Shown here: in pieces, positions 1 to 8,752 of the stretch
Layout: each line of letters opens with the position of its first letter
Position numbering within the stretch: the first letter of the stretch is position 1
Source of the DNA: Chloroflexota bacterium
GTDB taxonomy: Bacteria; Chloroflexota; Anaerolineae; DUEN01
DNA length: 39,130 nt
Reading direction: 5' to 3'
Assembly (NCBI GenBank): GCA_013152435.1
Contig: JAADGJ010000071.1
Coordinates: 1 to 39,130 of the forward strand
The notes under the pieces: generated by a model
Seen by the model: only the letters and a program-made list of their open reading frames with translations
Databases searched by the model: none
Told to the model about the DNA's origin: nothing
Translations under genes and position numbers: made by a program

Positions 1-35
1 GGAAATACCGCTAGAGGGTAGGGGCGAGCGGCCGC

Positions 36-432
36 TTGCCCTATTCGCTTAACGGCATGGGCGAGGCCCTCGCCTGTCGCTTTTTCCCTCCCCGGGCGGT
101 CGCACCTGAAAGGGGAGGGGCGAGGGGAAGCCTCTCCGCAGAGAAACGCTTTTTCTCGCCTTTTATCTGCCTGGTTGGGGCTTTGGCCGGTGGCCTCCGG
201 CCCCACGGGGCAGGTGAGGGCCTGAAAATAGAGCTCTTCGGAGGGGCTGCCGCCCCTCCCTGGAGTTTGGCCTCTTTTATGGCATCCTCCTGTATCTTGG
301 TATGGGTAGCGAAGGGCACTGCCCTTCGCTACCCATAGGGCCAAACCAGAAGGAGGGGCTGCCGTCCCTCCGATCCACCCCAGAGATGCGGGGCCACGCT
401 TCCATATCGCTTAAGTTGATACCAATGGGGCA
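36..432 (-). repeat. Family A structured repeat, left copy
   Basis: This stretch is the reverse-complement counterpart of 38641-38932, with long runs of near identity when compared by eye. It is rich in hairpins: GGCCGG/CCGGCC arms at 185-202, and 8-bp GGAGGGGC/GCCCCTCC arms at 240-259. It carries an extra insert of about 92 nt (260-351) that the right copy lacks. Several short reading frames cross it on both strands, but none has a recognisable product or a convincing ribosome site, so I treat it as non-coding. Its right edge abuts a truncated family B element. Confidence 0.85.
260..351. repeat. Nested palindromic insert inside the family A copy
   Basis: The insert is absent from the other family A copy. 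It is bounded by a 20-nt duplication with one mismatch (240-259 and 352-371). Near its ends lie inverted motifs TTTGGCC (266-272) and GGCCAAA (339-345). Its centre is a perfect 18-bp inverted repeat (301-318 against 320-337) around a single base. This looks like a small insertion that duplicated its target. No protein is encoded. Confidence 0.65.
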
Positions 433-437
433 CGGCC

Positions 438-616
438 TTCGACCTGCCTGGCCTCGGCCTGGGTCCTTCGGGAAGGGCCGAGAAAGGCAGGTACAGGCCG
501 GAAAAGCGGGGTTTTCGTAGAGGGGAAGACCCCTCCACACCTTCCCCTGTGGAACTGGTCGTTGAGGAAGCCCCCTTGGACATCTTGCCGGTAAATTTTC
601 AGACACGCTCTCAGAC
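438..616 (+). repeat. Family B structured repeat, left copy (5'-truncated)
   Basis: This is a direct copy of the right two-thirds of the element at 33947-34191. Shared structures are the hairpin with outer arms ACCTGCCT (442-449) and AGGCAGGT (485-492) capped by a TTCG-type loop, and a second hairpin at 517-538. The right end (600-616), read on the minus strand, is GTCTGAGAGCGTGTCTG. That is identical to the left terminus of the other copy, so the two ends act as terminal inverted repeats. The left part of the element is missing where family A begins. Confidence 0.75.
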
Positions 617-726
617 ACACTCCTACACCACATCGGGCGGCTTACGGCACCAAGTACTTGGATGCGAAAACGCCCGGAAGGTTACGAAACACGATCCTGA
701 GAGGCCGCGTGACGAGCCTCGTCGAT

Positions 727-755
727 TTGACCTTTGGCGGATGGGAGATCATAAT
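727..755 (+). promoter_or_regulatory. Promoter for moeA and start of a ~150-nt leader
   Basis: TTGACC (727-732) and CATAAT (750-755) are separated by exactly 17 nt, a good sigma70-type match. Transcription would start near 762, leaving about 150 nt before the moeA start. That leader holds small inverted repeats (TTGCA/TGCAA near 833-847; CAGGG/CCCTG near 843-868). I could not match it to the molybdenum-cofactor riboswitch, so any regulation is open. Confidence 0.5.
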
Positions 756-915
756 CGGTAGCGCCACGCTGGACGTGGGCATGGGGAAGGACGCCGTTGT
801 CGCCGTCGATCCATTCTTACCTACCCCTTGCAGAGCGATGCAACAGGGATTTGTGGGGCGCAGCCCTGCAACTGGGTACGCTGCCGCGATGGTGGATGAC
901 AGGAAGGGAGGGAAG

Positions 916-2163
916 ATGCGTCGAGAGCATGACCTGTATCCGATGCTGGGTGTGGAAGAAGCCATCGATCGTTTCCTGAGCCATTTTCGACCTCTGGATA
1001 CGGAGCGGGTGCCGATCCTGGAGGCTTTGGGGCGCGTCCTGGCCGAGGATGTGGCGGCGGAGATGGATATCCCCCCGCTGTCCAACTCCGCTATGGATGG
1101 GTACGCGGTGCGTTGTGAGGACACGGAGGATGCCCGGCCGGAGGCCCCGCGCCGGTTGCGCGTCGTCGCTGATCTGGCCGCCGGCTATGTGTTGGATCAG
1201 CCCATTCAGCCGGGCACGGCGGTGCGGATCATGACGGGGGCACCCGTCCCTCCCGGCACCGGAGCGGTGGTGCCGTTTGAGGAGGTGGAGACCGACGGCG
1301 AGGACATCCTGGTCTTCAAGGCCTATCCACCGAACAAGAACGTGCGGGCTGCTGGCGAGGACGTCCGGGCCGGGCAGGTGGTGTTGACGAAGGGAGCCGT
1401 CCTGCGCCCGCAGGAGATCGGGATGTTGGCTGCTCTGGGGTACACGGACATCGCCGTGCACCGCCGGCCGCGGGTGGCCATCCTGTCCACCGGAGACGAG
1501 GTCATCGATGTGACGGACCCGTGGCAGCCGGGAAAGATCCGCGACGCGAACAGCTATTCCAACGCGGCGCAGGTGCTCAAATACGGCGGCATCCCGATCC
1601 GCCTGGGAATTGCCCGGGACACGATCGATGATCTGACGGCGAAGATCCGCTCCGGCCTGGAGCAGGGCGTGGACCTGTTCCTCACCTCGGGCGGTGTGTC
1701 GGTGGGCGATTTCGACGTCGTCAAGAAGGTGTTGGCGACGGAGGGGGAGATCACCTTCTGGCGTGTGCGCATGAAGCCGGGCAAACCGCTGGCCTTCGGC
1801 ACCATCCATGGCGTGCCGCTGTTGGGGCTGCCCGGCAACCCGGTCTCGGCGATGGTCTCCTTTGAGCTGTTTGCCCGCCCGGCCATCCTCACCATGTTGG
1901 GCAGGACGAGGCTGGATAAGCCGACCGTGGACGCTATCCTGGTGGACGAGATCTCTCGCAAGGACGGGCGGCGGCATTACGTGCGGGTCACCCTGGAGGA
2001 GCGAGATGGCACGCGCTATGCCCGCCTGACCGGCGATCAGGGCTCTGGTATCCTGCTCTCCATGGTGAAGGCGGATGGGCTGGCCATCATCCCCGAGGAC
2101 GCCGATCATCTACCGGCCGGATCGTCGGTTCGGGTCCTGCTGTTCGACAACCCAGAGCGATAG
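916..2163 (+). CDS. moeA: Molybdopterin molybdenumtransferase MoeA
   Basis: The product is a 415-residue enzyme that inserts molybdate into adenylylated molybdopterin in the last step of molybdenum-cofactor synthesis; it is cytoplasmic. Visible family motifs in order are NSAMDGYAV, MTGAPVPPGTGAVVPFE, GEDVRAG, LSTGDEV, TSGGVSVGD, MKPGKPLAFG and LGLPGNPVSA. A C-terminal domain-IV region contains GDQGSGILLSMVKADG. The ATG at 916 is chosen because a purine-rich ribosome site lies just upstream and it gives normal family length. The frame stays open back to 658, but those extra residues resemble no MoeA N-terminus and would start upstream of the predicted promoter. It stands alone, converging on ssb. 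Confidence 0.95.
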   Translation: MRREHDLYPMLGVEEAIDRFLSHFRPLDTERVPILEALGRVLAEDVAAEMDIPPLSNSAMDGYAVRCEDTEDARPEAPRRLRVVADLAAGYVLDQPIQPGTAVRIMTGAPVPPGTGAVVPFEEVETDGEDILVFKAYPPNKNVRAAGEDVRAGQVVLTKGAVLRPQEIGMLAALGYTDIAVHRRPRVAILSTGDEVIDVTDPWQPGKIRDANSYSNAAQVLKYGGIPIRLGIARDTIDDLTAKIRSGLEQGVDLFLTSGGVSVGDFDVVKKVLATEGEITFWRVRMKPGKPLAFGTIHGVPLLGLPGNPVSAMVSFELFARPAILTMLGRTRLDKPTVDAILVDEISRKDGRRHYVRVTLEERDGTRYARLTGDQGSGILLSMVKADGLAIIPEDADHLPAGSSVRVLLFDNPER

Positions 2164-2265
2164 ATCGTCGTTGTCCGTCTGTGGGCAGGGATGATTCATG
2201 AATCACCCCTGCCCCGGCAGCACCCATGAGAGAGTGTGCCCGGCGGCTCCTTTCCGTGGAATGCG

Positions 2266-2294
2266 ACAAGGCCGGAGATCATCTCCGGCCTTGT
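2266..2294. terminator. Bidirectional terminator hairpin between moeA and ssb
   Basis: A perfect 14-bp inverted repeat (2266-2279 against 2281-2294) has a single central base. It ends in TTGT on the plus strand and, by symmetry, similarly on the minus strand. It sits between two convergent genes, as expected for a shared terminator. The U-tract is short. Confidence 0.7.
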
Positions 2295-2326
2295 GCGTGT
2301 GCATCGCGGCCCGCCGCTCGAGGATC

Positions 2327-2701
2327 TCAGGCTTGAGAGGCCGCTGCGGCCTCCGCATCGGATGCCTCCCCGGGGCGGTCTAGCATCTGCATGTCCTGGG
2401 CCACGATCTTGGCCCGTGAGCGCGTCTCGCCTTTGTCGTCCTCCCAGCGGTCGATCTGCAGGCGTCCCTCCACGTAGACCAGCCGGCCTTTGCTCAGGTA
2501 CTGCTCGCAGATATCGCCCAGCTTACCCCATGCCTCGACGGTGAACCAGTCGGTGGCCTCGCGGCGTTCTCCGTCGCTTCCCGTCCACGTGCGGTTGACG
2601 GCGATGTTGAACTGAGCGACTTTGCGACCGTTGGGCGTGGTGCGCACGTCCGGATCGTGTCCCAATCGGCCGATGAGCTGGACTCTGTTCAGCGCTGGCA
2701 T
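2327..2701 (-). CDS. ssb: Single-stranded DNA-binding protein
   Basis: This 124-residue protein has one OB-fold that covers single-stranded DNA during replication, repair and recombination. Typical SSB features are the start MPALNRVQLIGRLGHDPD, then FNIAVNR, the TDWFTVEAWGKLGD block and VYVEGRLQIDRWED. The start at 2701 is set by a GAGGAGGGG ribosome site; a longer frame to 2716 adds only MRRGT. The tail is short and ends in an Ala-rich DAEAAAASQA. It lacks the acidic DxxIPF-type tip that recruits partner proteins in most bacterial SSBs. It could be a secondary paralogue rather than the main replication SSB. Confidence 0.92.
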   Translation of the reverse strand: MPALNRVQLIGRLGHDPDVRTTPNGRKVAQFNIAVNRTWTGSDGERREATDWFTVEAWGKLGDICEQYLSKGRLVYVEGRLQIDRWEDDKGETRSRAKIVAQDMQMLDRPGEASDAEAAAASQA

Positions 2702-2813
2702 GGTGCCCCTCCTCATGCGAATGGCATTACGGTGGTCGCCGTGCTGCCGACAGTGTGCCGGATCGCGGTCACATGCGGCTCACAAGGAGGGGATCACGGG
2801 CCCGGGGCAACAA

Positions 2814-2839
2814 CGGGCGGAGCTCCTATGCTCCGCCCG
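2814..2839 (-). terminator. Hairpin downstream of the GH3 gene
   Basis: Arms CGGGCGGAGC (2814-2823) and GCTCCGCCCG (2830-2839) form a 10-bp stem around a 6-nt loop. Read on the minus strand the stem is followed by TTGTTGCC, so it can end transcription of the GH3 gene. A near-identical hairpin occurs at 10524-10561. A further hairpin with a GACGGAGGGC arm lies at about 2884-2912. Confidence 0.5.
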
Positions 2840-2938
2840 CTGGTTTCCATCGCCCGGGATGTTCCCTGGAAGCACATTGAGAGGGTGACGGAGGGCAGCG
2901 CCCTCTGTCCCCCAAAAGTCGGACTTGGGAGAGGGGAA

Positions 2939-5671
2939 TCAGCCTCCCCGTAGCTTGGCCAGGTCCTCATCGATGGCCTTCAGCTTTTCCTCTGTCAAGA
3001 GGTGCGGGACGAAGTTGGCGAGCTCCTCCAGCGAGAATTGCATCGCGGAGCCGACCTGCGGCGCGTTGAGCCTGTCGCCGAAGTGCTTCTCCAGGATGGC
3101 CCTGGCCCGCTCGTCGGCGAGCAGATCCCTGAGCTTGCTGCGGATACTGAGTTCGGGAGCGGGCACCTCCCCGGTCGGGCCTCCGATCGGCTGTGTGGTC
3201 GTCTCCTTCCAGGCGAACGAGCCCTGGACCCGGATATCACGGGACGAGCTCCCGACCAGCACCTCGAACTCGCCCGCCTCCGTCACCCACGCCTTTTGCT
3301 GGGGATCGTAGAACGCCAGCGCCCTGGCATCCAGCGTGAACGTCACCGTCTTCGCCTCACCAGGCTCCAGCGCGACCTTCTGGAATCCCCGGAGCTCCTT
3401 CTCCGGCCGCAGTACGCTGGCCTCCACGTCCCGGACGTAGAGCTGCACCACCTCCTTGCCCGCACGCGAGCCCGTGTTCTGGACGTCCACGGAGACCCGG
3501 ACCTCCTCGCTCGTCTCGGCGGGATCGATCCGCAGGTTGCTGTAGGCGAAGGTGGTGTAGGAGAGCCCGTGGCCGAAGGGGAATAGCGGCTCGATCTTCT
3601 TCTTGTCATAATATCGGTAGCCGACGAAGATGCCCTCGCCGTAGAAGACCTGGCCGCGCTCGCCCGGGTAGTTGATGTAGGCGGGGTTGTCCTCCAGCCG
3701 CTTGGGGAAGGTCGTCGGCAGCTTGCCGGAGGGGTTCACGTCGCCGAACAACACATCGGCGATGGCGTTGCCGCACTCCTGGCCGGGGAACCACGCCTCG
3801 AGCACGGCCGGCACCTTGTCCAGCCACCCCATGGTGACCGGTGCGCCGGTCTGCAGGACGACGATGGTGTTGGGATTGGCCGCGGCCACCCGTTCCACCA
3901 GCTCCGCCTGGCGGCCGGGCAGCTCCATGTCCGTGCGATCGAACCCCTCACTCTCCCAGTCGCCGTTGGTGCCGATGAACAGCAACGCCACATCCGACTC
4001 GGCGGCGAGCTGCGTCGCCCGCTCGATCGGGTCGCCGATGACGGGGGGCTGGCAGCCGACGATCAGGCCGCCCAACATGGCGTTCCCCTTGGTGTATCGG
4101 ATCTCGATCTCGTATGCCTGCCCGGCCGTCAGCTCGATCTCCCCCTTCTTCTCCTGGCTGCCCGCCCCGAAGAAGGCCTCGCCGGGCGTTTGCTCCGTCC
4201 AGTTGTCCACGACCTCCCGGCCGTCGATGTAGAGTCGGCTCAGGCCGGCGCTGACCAGGCTGAACGTGTATGTGCCCGTCTCCGGCACCGTGAGCGTGCC
4301 GCGCAGCCGGGCGGAGAACTGGCCGGGGTTCACTCCCGGCGCGAACTCCCCGATCCAGAAGAAGCGCAGATTTCGGGTCACCTGCGTGAGGACGGGCTCG
4401 CCAGACAGGTCGGGGGTGTTGTAGTACTCGCAGGTCAACCCCGGCCCCTGTCCCTCGGCTGGCGTGAGCCAGTCGGCCTCCAGGAGCGGCGTGCCCTTGT
4501 GGTTGGTGCAGCCCTGCTCGTACCGGACCTGGATCGCGTCCCCGCATCGGTTCCGAATGCCCTCGAGCGGCGAGACGGCGTAGTGCGGGTTGACCTGAGC
4601 GCTGCCGCCGCCCATGATCTGTGCGACCCTGGCGTTCGGCCCGATGACGGCGATGGTCTTGATCTTGCCCTCGTCCAGTGGCAACACGTCGCCTTCGTTC
4701 TTCAGCAGCACGATCCCCTCGCCCGCCGCCTCCCGGATGAGGGCCCGGTGCTCCGGCTTATCCACGGCCTTTTCCGGCTCCTCCGGGTGATCCATGGCCC
4801 CCGTCTTCAGGATGATGCGCAGCAGACGCCGGACCTTGTCGTCGATGATCTCCTCGCTGACCAGCCCGTCCTGGACAGGCTGGAGCAGCTTCTTGCCCAG
4901 GAATCGGGCCGGGCCGGGCATCTCCAGGTCGAGCCCGGCGTTGGCGGACTCCACCGTGCTCTTCGTGGCGGTCCAGTCGGAGACCACGACCCCCTGGAAC
5001 TCCCACTCCCCCTTCAGGATCTCACTCAGCAGGTAGGGGTGCTCGCAGCAGTGCGTGCCGTTCAGCCGGTTGTATGCGCCCATGATCGCCCATACGTCGG
5101 CCTCCTTGACCGCCGCCTCGAACGGGATCAGGTAGATCTCACGCAGCGCCCGCTCGCGCACCTCAGAGCTGATCGACAGGCGCTCGAACTCCGAGTCGTT
5201 GCATACGAAGTGCTTGATGCACGCGCTCACGCCCTGGCTCTGCACGCCCTTGATGTAGCTCACGGCGATGCGGGACGTGAGGTAGGGATCCTCGGAGTAG
5301 CACTCGAAGTTGCGGCCGCCCAGAGGGGAGCGATGGATGTTCACCGTGGGGGCCAGGAGCATATGGGCGCTTTTCGTCCTCGTCTCCTCACCCAGGGCCA
5401 CGCCCACACGGTGGATCAGCTCCGGGTTCCATGTGGCCGCCAGGGAGACGCCGGCCGGGAAACACGCCGACGTGAGGCCGCCTTGCCACTGGCTGCCCCG
5501 GGCACCGTTGGGGCCGTCCGTCATCTTGAACGGCGGGATGCCCAGCCGCTCGACCCCGGTGCTGTGCCACATGTCGGAGCCGGCGGTCATGGAGACCTTT
5601 TCCTCCAACGTCATCTGGCTCAGCAGTGCTTCGATGCGCTCTTCCATGGGCTGCGATGGTTGGTCGGACAT
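2939..5671 (-). CDS. GH3 beta-glycosidase with inserted PA14 domain and helical C-terminal tail
   Basis: This 910-residue glycoside hydrolase family 3 enzyme probably releases beta-linked glucose or xylose from oligosaccharides or plant glycosides. The N-terminal barrel carries MTDGPNGARG, KHFVCND (153-159) and the nucleophile aspartate D232 in VVVSDWTA. The second GH3 domain holds the SEGFDR and LPGRQAEL segments. A PA14-type module (about 400-540, with CEYYNT and RLYIDGREVVDNW) is inserted in it. A fibronectin-like domain follows, then about 70 residues starting LSIRSKLRDLLADERAR that are shared with the neighbouring rhamnosidase. There is no signal peptide, so it is probably cytoplasmic. 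The start has a strong AAGGAGG site. It is the last gene of the glycoside operon. Confidence 0.93.
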   Translation of the reverse strand: MSDQPSQPMEERIEALLSQMTLEEKVSMTAGSDMWHSTGVERLGIPPFKMTDGPNGARGSQWQGGLTSACFPAGVSLAATWNPELIHRVGVALGEETRTKSAHMLLAPTVNIHRSPLGGRNFECYSEDPYLTSRIAVSYIKGVQSQGVSACIKHFVCNDSEFERLSISSEVRERALREIYLIPFEAAVKEADVWAIMGAYNRLNGTHCCEHPYLLSEILKGEWEFQGVVVSDWTATKSTVESANAGLDLEMPGPARFLGKKLLQPVQDGLVSEEIIDDKVRRLLRIILKTGAMDHPEEPEKAVDKPEHRALIREAAGEGIVLLKNEGDVLPLDEGKIKTIAVIGPNARVAQIMGGGSAQVNPHYAVSPLEGIRNRCGDAIQVRYEQGCTNHKGTPLLEADWLTPAEGQGPGLTCEYYNTPDLSGEPVLTQVTRNLRFFWIGEFAPGVNPGQFSARLRGTLTVPETGTYTFSLVSAGLSRLYIDGREVVDNWTEQTPGEAFFGAGSQEKKGEIELTAGQAYEIEIRYTKGNAMLGGLIVGCQPPVIGDPIERATQLAAESDVALLFIGTNGDWESEGFDRTDMELPGRQAELVERVAAANPNTIVVLQTGAPVTMGWLDKVPAVLEAWFPGQECGNAIADVLFGDVNPSGKLPTTFPKRLEDNPAYINYPGERGQVFYGEGIFVGYRYYDKKKIEPLFPFGHGLSYTTFAYSNLRIDPAETSEEVRVSVDVQNTGSRAGKEVVQLYVRDVEASVLRPEKELRGFQKVALEPGEAKTVTFTLDARALAFYDPQQKAWVTEAGEFEVLVGSSSRDIRVQGSFAWKETTTQPIGGPTGEVPAPELSIRSKLRDLLADERARAILEKHFGDRLNAPQVGSAMQFSLEELANFVPHLLTEEKLKAIDEDLAKLRGG

Positions 5672-5707
5672 GGAAGCCTCCTTCGCTTTATAGATGGATT
5701 CCAGGCG

Positions 5708-5734
5708 CTCGCGGCGAGCGGGGATCGCCGCGAG
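5708..5734 (-). other. Intercistronic hairpin between GH78 and GH3 genes
   Basis: Arms CTCGCGGCGA (5708-5717) and TCGCCGCGAG (5725-5734) enclose a 7-nt loop, directly after the GH78 stop codon. No U-tract follows on the minus strand. It is more likely an RNA-processing or stability element setting the GH78:GH3 ratio than a full terminator. Confidence 0.45.
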
Positions 5735-8656
5735 TCACCGTTGTATTAGCTCGGCCTCAATGGCTTGCAATACCTCGTCCGTCAGCGCTCGCGGCGCATA
5801 ATCCGCCAGCTGGGCGAGGGATAGGTCCATGATCTGTTCCAGCGGCGCCGTGTCGATCGCGTCGGATACGTATTTGGCCAGGATCTTCCTGGCCCGCTCG
5901 TCGGCGAGCAGCTCTCGTAGTGGGCTGTGAATGCTGAGCTGGGCGGCCTCTTTTGCCGCCTCTCTCAGCGCGCTGGCCTCATATACGAAGTCGTATCGCC
6001 CGGATCCTATCTCGACCAGGACGGCATCCTGTGTCTGCTTGGCCCTGGTGATCCCTTCGGCCTCGCGAAGCGGGCGCCCGCTCTCGGTCACCTGCTCCAG
6101 GATCGCATGGGGCAAGCGCACCGTGGCGTGGGTGTTAGCCGGGATCGACACCGACAGGTGGAAGCGATCCTCGGTGAGCTCCCAGGAGGACTCGATAGGG
6201 CCGTACATGGAGTGCAATGTGGCCCGGGCGTGGGTGAGGCCGCCGCCCGGGTGGGGCTGGATCCGGATATGCTTGTAGCCGGGGCGGTCGGGGTCCACGT
6301 CGATGCCGGCGACCACGCTGTATAGCCAGTGGCCGATGGCGCCGAAGGCGTAGTGGTTAAAGGAGTTCATGCTGGGATCCTGGAACTCCCCATTCGGTTT
6401 GATCCCGTCCCACCGCTCCCAGATCGTCGTGGCGCCCCACTGCAGCGCGTACAGCCAGGAGGGGTAGGTCTCCTGGTTCAACAGCGTGTAGGCGACGTCC
6501 AGGTATCCCATCCGGCTGAGCACATGGCACAGATAGGAGGTCCCCACAAAGCCCGTGGACAGGTGGTTGTCCCGTCTGCGGATGTCCTCCACCAGCCGGC
6601 GTGCGGCCTCGGGACGTTGCTCCTCCGATAGCAGGTCGAACGCCAGCGCCAGCACGTAGGCGGTCTGCGTGTTGGGAGAGAGGCGTCCCCGCCCGGTGAC
6701 GAATTCCTCTCGGAACGCCTGCCTGATCTTGGCCAGGAGGTCTGCGTACTCCCGGGCGTCCTCCTCCTTGCCCAGGATCTGGGCCGTGCGCTGTACGATG
6801 CTGGTGGAGTAAGCGAAGTAGGCGGTGGCGATGAGGTCGAAATCCGTGGCCGCGTTGGGCCACCTGGCGTCGGGAGAGGTGACGGATAGCCAGTCGCCGA
6901 AATGGAAGCCCGTGTTCCAGAGGTACTCATCTCCCGCCTGCGCCCGGATGTACTCCACCCACGCCTTCATGCTCTCGTACTGGGACTCCAGGATGCGTCG
7001 GTCGCCGTAGCAGAGGTAGATCGTCCAGGGGACGATGGCGGCCGCGTCGCCCCAGGCGGCCGATCCGGCGTTGGCGGGCCCCAGCGCGTTGGGGATCACC
7101 CAGGGCACGTTCCCATCCTCCCGCTGATCGAGCGCCAGGTCCCGTAGCCATTTGGTGAAGAAGGCGGCCACGTCCATGTTGAAGCAGGCCGTTCGGGCGA
7201 AGACCTGGGCATCCCCGGTCCAGCCCAGTCGCTCATCTCGTTGCGGGCAGTCGGTGGGCACGTCGAGGAAGTTCCCCTTCTGTCCCCACACGATGTTGTG
7301 CTGGAGTTGGTTGATCAGGGGATGGGAGCATTCGAAATGGCCCGTCGGGGTGATGTCGGAGTGGATCACGATGCCGGTCAGATCGTCGAGGGTGGGTTCG
7401 CCGGGATAACCCTCCACCGCCACGTAGCGGAATCCGTGGAAGGTGAAATGCGGCTCGAAGGTCTCCTCCCCCTCCCCTTTCAGGATGTACCGATCCGTCT
7501 GGTCGGCCGAGCGCAGGTTCTCGGTATACAGATTGCCCTCTTGATCGAGCACTTCGGCGTGGCGGAGGGTGATCACCGTGCCCGGATCGCCGTGGACGCT
7601 CAGGCGCACCCAGCCGACCATGTTCTGCCCCATGTCGAAGACCAGCTCCCCCGCCGGCGTCCGGATGATCTCGACCGGCCGGATCTCCTGGATCCTGCGC
7701 ACGGGAGGACCCGCCGGGGCGACCAGGATCTCCTTGCTGTGTTCGACGACCCGCACGCCCGACCAGGTGCTGTCGTCGTACCCGGCCTGGCTCCATCCCG
7801 GCTTCTCCAGACGAGCGTCGTAGATCTCGCCCTTATAGATGTCCGACATGCGGATGGGGCCGGTCGACGACTTCCAGCTCTCGTCCGAGCATACCATCTC
7901 CACGCGGCCGTCCTCATAAACGATCCGGATCTGCAGCAGCAGCGCCAGCTTTTCCCCGTAGGTGTTCCGTTTGCCCTCGAAGGCGAGGTAGCCCCGGTAC
8001 CAGCCGTCGCCCAGGGTGACGCCGATCGCGTTCTCGCCCGGTTGCAGGTATTCGGTCACATCGTAGGTCTGGTACTGCAGTCGCTTGTGGTAGCTGGTCC
8101 AGCCGGGTGTGAAGAGCTGGTCCCCCACCCGCCGGCCGTTCAGCTCCATCTCGTACAGGCCCAGGCTGGTGACGTACGCTCGGGCCGATTTCACGGCGCC
8201 GTTCACCGTGAACGCCGTACGGAGCATAGGGCAGGGCTGAGGGATGGAGGTATCCTCGTCCAGATCGGGCTCGATCCACTTGGCCTGCCAGTCCTCCGGG
8301 CTCAGCAGGCCCATCTCCCAGAAGGCCGGCTCGCTCCAATCGGAGGGGCGGTCATCCCGGTCCCAGACGCGCACTTGCCAGTAGCAGCGCTGCCCCGATC
8401 GCAGGGAGGGACCCTCGTAGACGCGATGGATGGATTCCTCGGATGCGACTTTGCCCGAGTCCCACAGTAGATCCTCCCCGGAGGTCAGCGCGTCCGCGCT
8501 GGGGGCCACCCGGATCTGATAGGCGGCCTGGATCACATTGCGTCCCGGGGCCTCGATCTGCCAGCTGAGGCGGGGCCGCGTGACGTCGATGCCCAGAGGA
8601 TTCACCTTGTACTCGCAGCGTAAATTCGTGACCAGAAGAGAAGGGGCCGAGCTCAT
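5735..8656 (-). CDS. GH78 alpha-L-rhamnosidase
   Basis: This 973-residue family 78 glycosidase releases terminal L-rhamnose from glycosides, saponins or pectin-derived oligosaccharides. N-terminal beta domains (about 1-400, including YVTSLGLYEMELNGRRVGD and FTPGWTSYHKRLQYQTYDV) precede the alpha/alpha barrel. The barrel carries the family signature DCPQRDERLGWTGD (469-482), holding the acidic substrate-binding and catalytic residues, and later TIWERWDG. After the C-terminal beta domain comes a 65-70 residue helical tail (LSIHSPLRELLADERAR) closely related to that of the downstream GH3 enzyme. There is no signal peptide, suggesting action on imported oligosaccharides. The ribosome site GAGGAGG supports the start. 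The upstream gene is a Fe-alcohol dehydrogenase 96 nt away with no clear promoter between. Confidence 0.93.
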   Translation of the reverse strand: MSSAPSLLVTNLRCEYKVNPLGIDVTRPRLSWQIEAPGRNVIQAAYQIRVAPSADALTSGEDLLWDSGKVASEESIHRVYEGPSLRSGQRCYWQVRVWDRDDRPSDWSEPAFWEMGLLSPEDWQAKWIEPDLDEDTSIPQPCPMLRTAFTVNGAVKSARAYVTSLGLYEMELNGRRVGDQLFTPGWTSYHKRLQYQTYDVTEYLQPGENAIGVTLGDGWYRGYLAFEGKRNTYGEKLALLLQIRIVYEDGRVEMVCSDESWKSSTGPIRMSDIYKGEIYDARLEKPGWSQAGYDDSTWSGVRVVEHSKEILVAPAGPPVRRIQEIRPVEIIRTPAGELVFDMGQNMVGWVRLSVHGDPGTVITLRHAEVLDQEGNLYTENLRSADQTDRYILKGEGEETFEPHFTFHGFRYVAVEGYPGEPTLDDLTGIVIHSDITPTGHFECSHPLINQLQHNIVWGQKGNFLDVPTDCPQRDERLGWTGDAQVFARTACFNMDVAAFFTKWLRDLALDQREDGNVPWVIPNALGPANAGSAAWGDAAAIVPWTIYLCYGDRRILESQYESMKAWVEYIRAQAGDEYLWNTGFHFGDWLSVTSPDARWPNAATDFDLIATAYFAYSTSIVQRTAQILGKEEDAREYADLLAKIRQAFREEFVTGRGRLSPNTQTAYVLALAFDLLSEEQRPEAARRLVEDIRRRDNHLSTGFVGTSYLCHVLSRMGYLDVAYTLLNQETYPSWLYALQWGATTIWERWDGIKPNGEFQDPSMNSFNHYAFGAIGHWLYSVVAGIDVDPDRPGYKHIRIQPHPGGGLTHARATLHSMYGPIESSWELTEDRFHLSVSIPANTHATVRLPHAILEQVTESGRPLREAEGITRAKQTQDAVLVEIGSGRYDFVYEASALREAAKEAAQLSIHSPLRELLADERARKILAKYVSDAIDTAPLEQIMDLSLAQLADYAPRALTDEVLQAIEAELIQR

Positions 8657-8752
8657 GTGGTAAGCCTCCTCGTGCGTGTGAACCAGGGCGGCCCCGCTCC
8701 GCTCTCACGTCATTCGGACGGGGTCGGGGCTGTATGCGACTTCTCACGTGTG

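Noticed and set aside
36-633. Small frames on both strands in the left repeats, and their counterparts at 33901-34160 and 38658-39051
   Set aside because: They fall within hairpin-rich repeat families and change with the repeat copies. None has a conserved protein pattern.
658-915. Upstream extension of moeA by 86 codons
   Set aside because: The predicted promoter lies inside it, the residues resemble no MoeA N-terminus, and a good ribosome site precedes ATG 916.
762-915. Molybdenum-cofactor riboswitch before moeA
   Set aside because: The conserved sequence blocks of that motif were not found by eye; only generic small hairpins are present.
4190-5749. Open frame of 519 codons on the plus strand
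   Set aside because: It is antisense to the GH3 gene, which has intact catalytic motifs.
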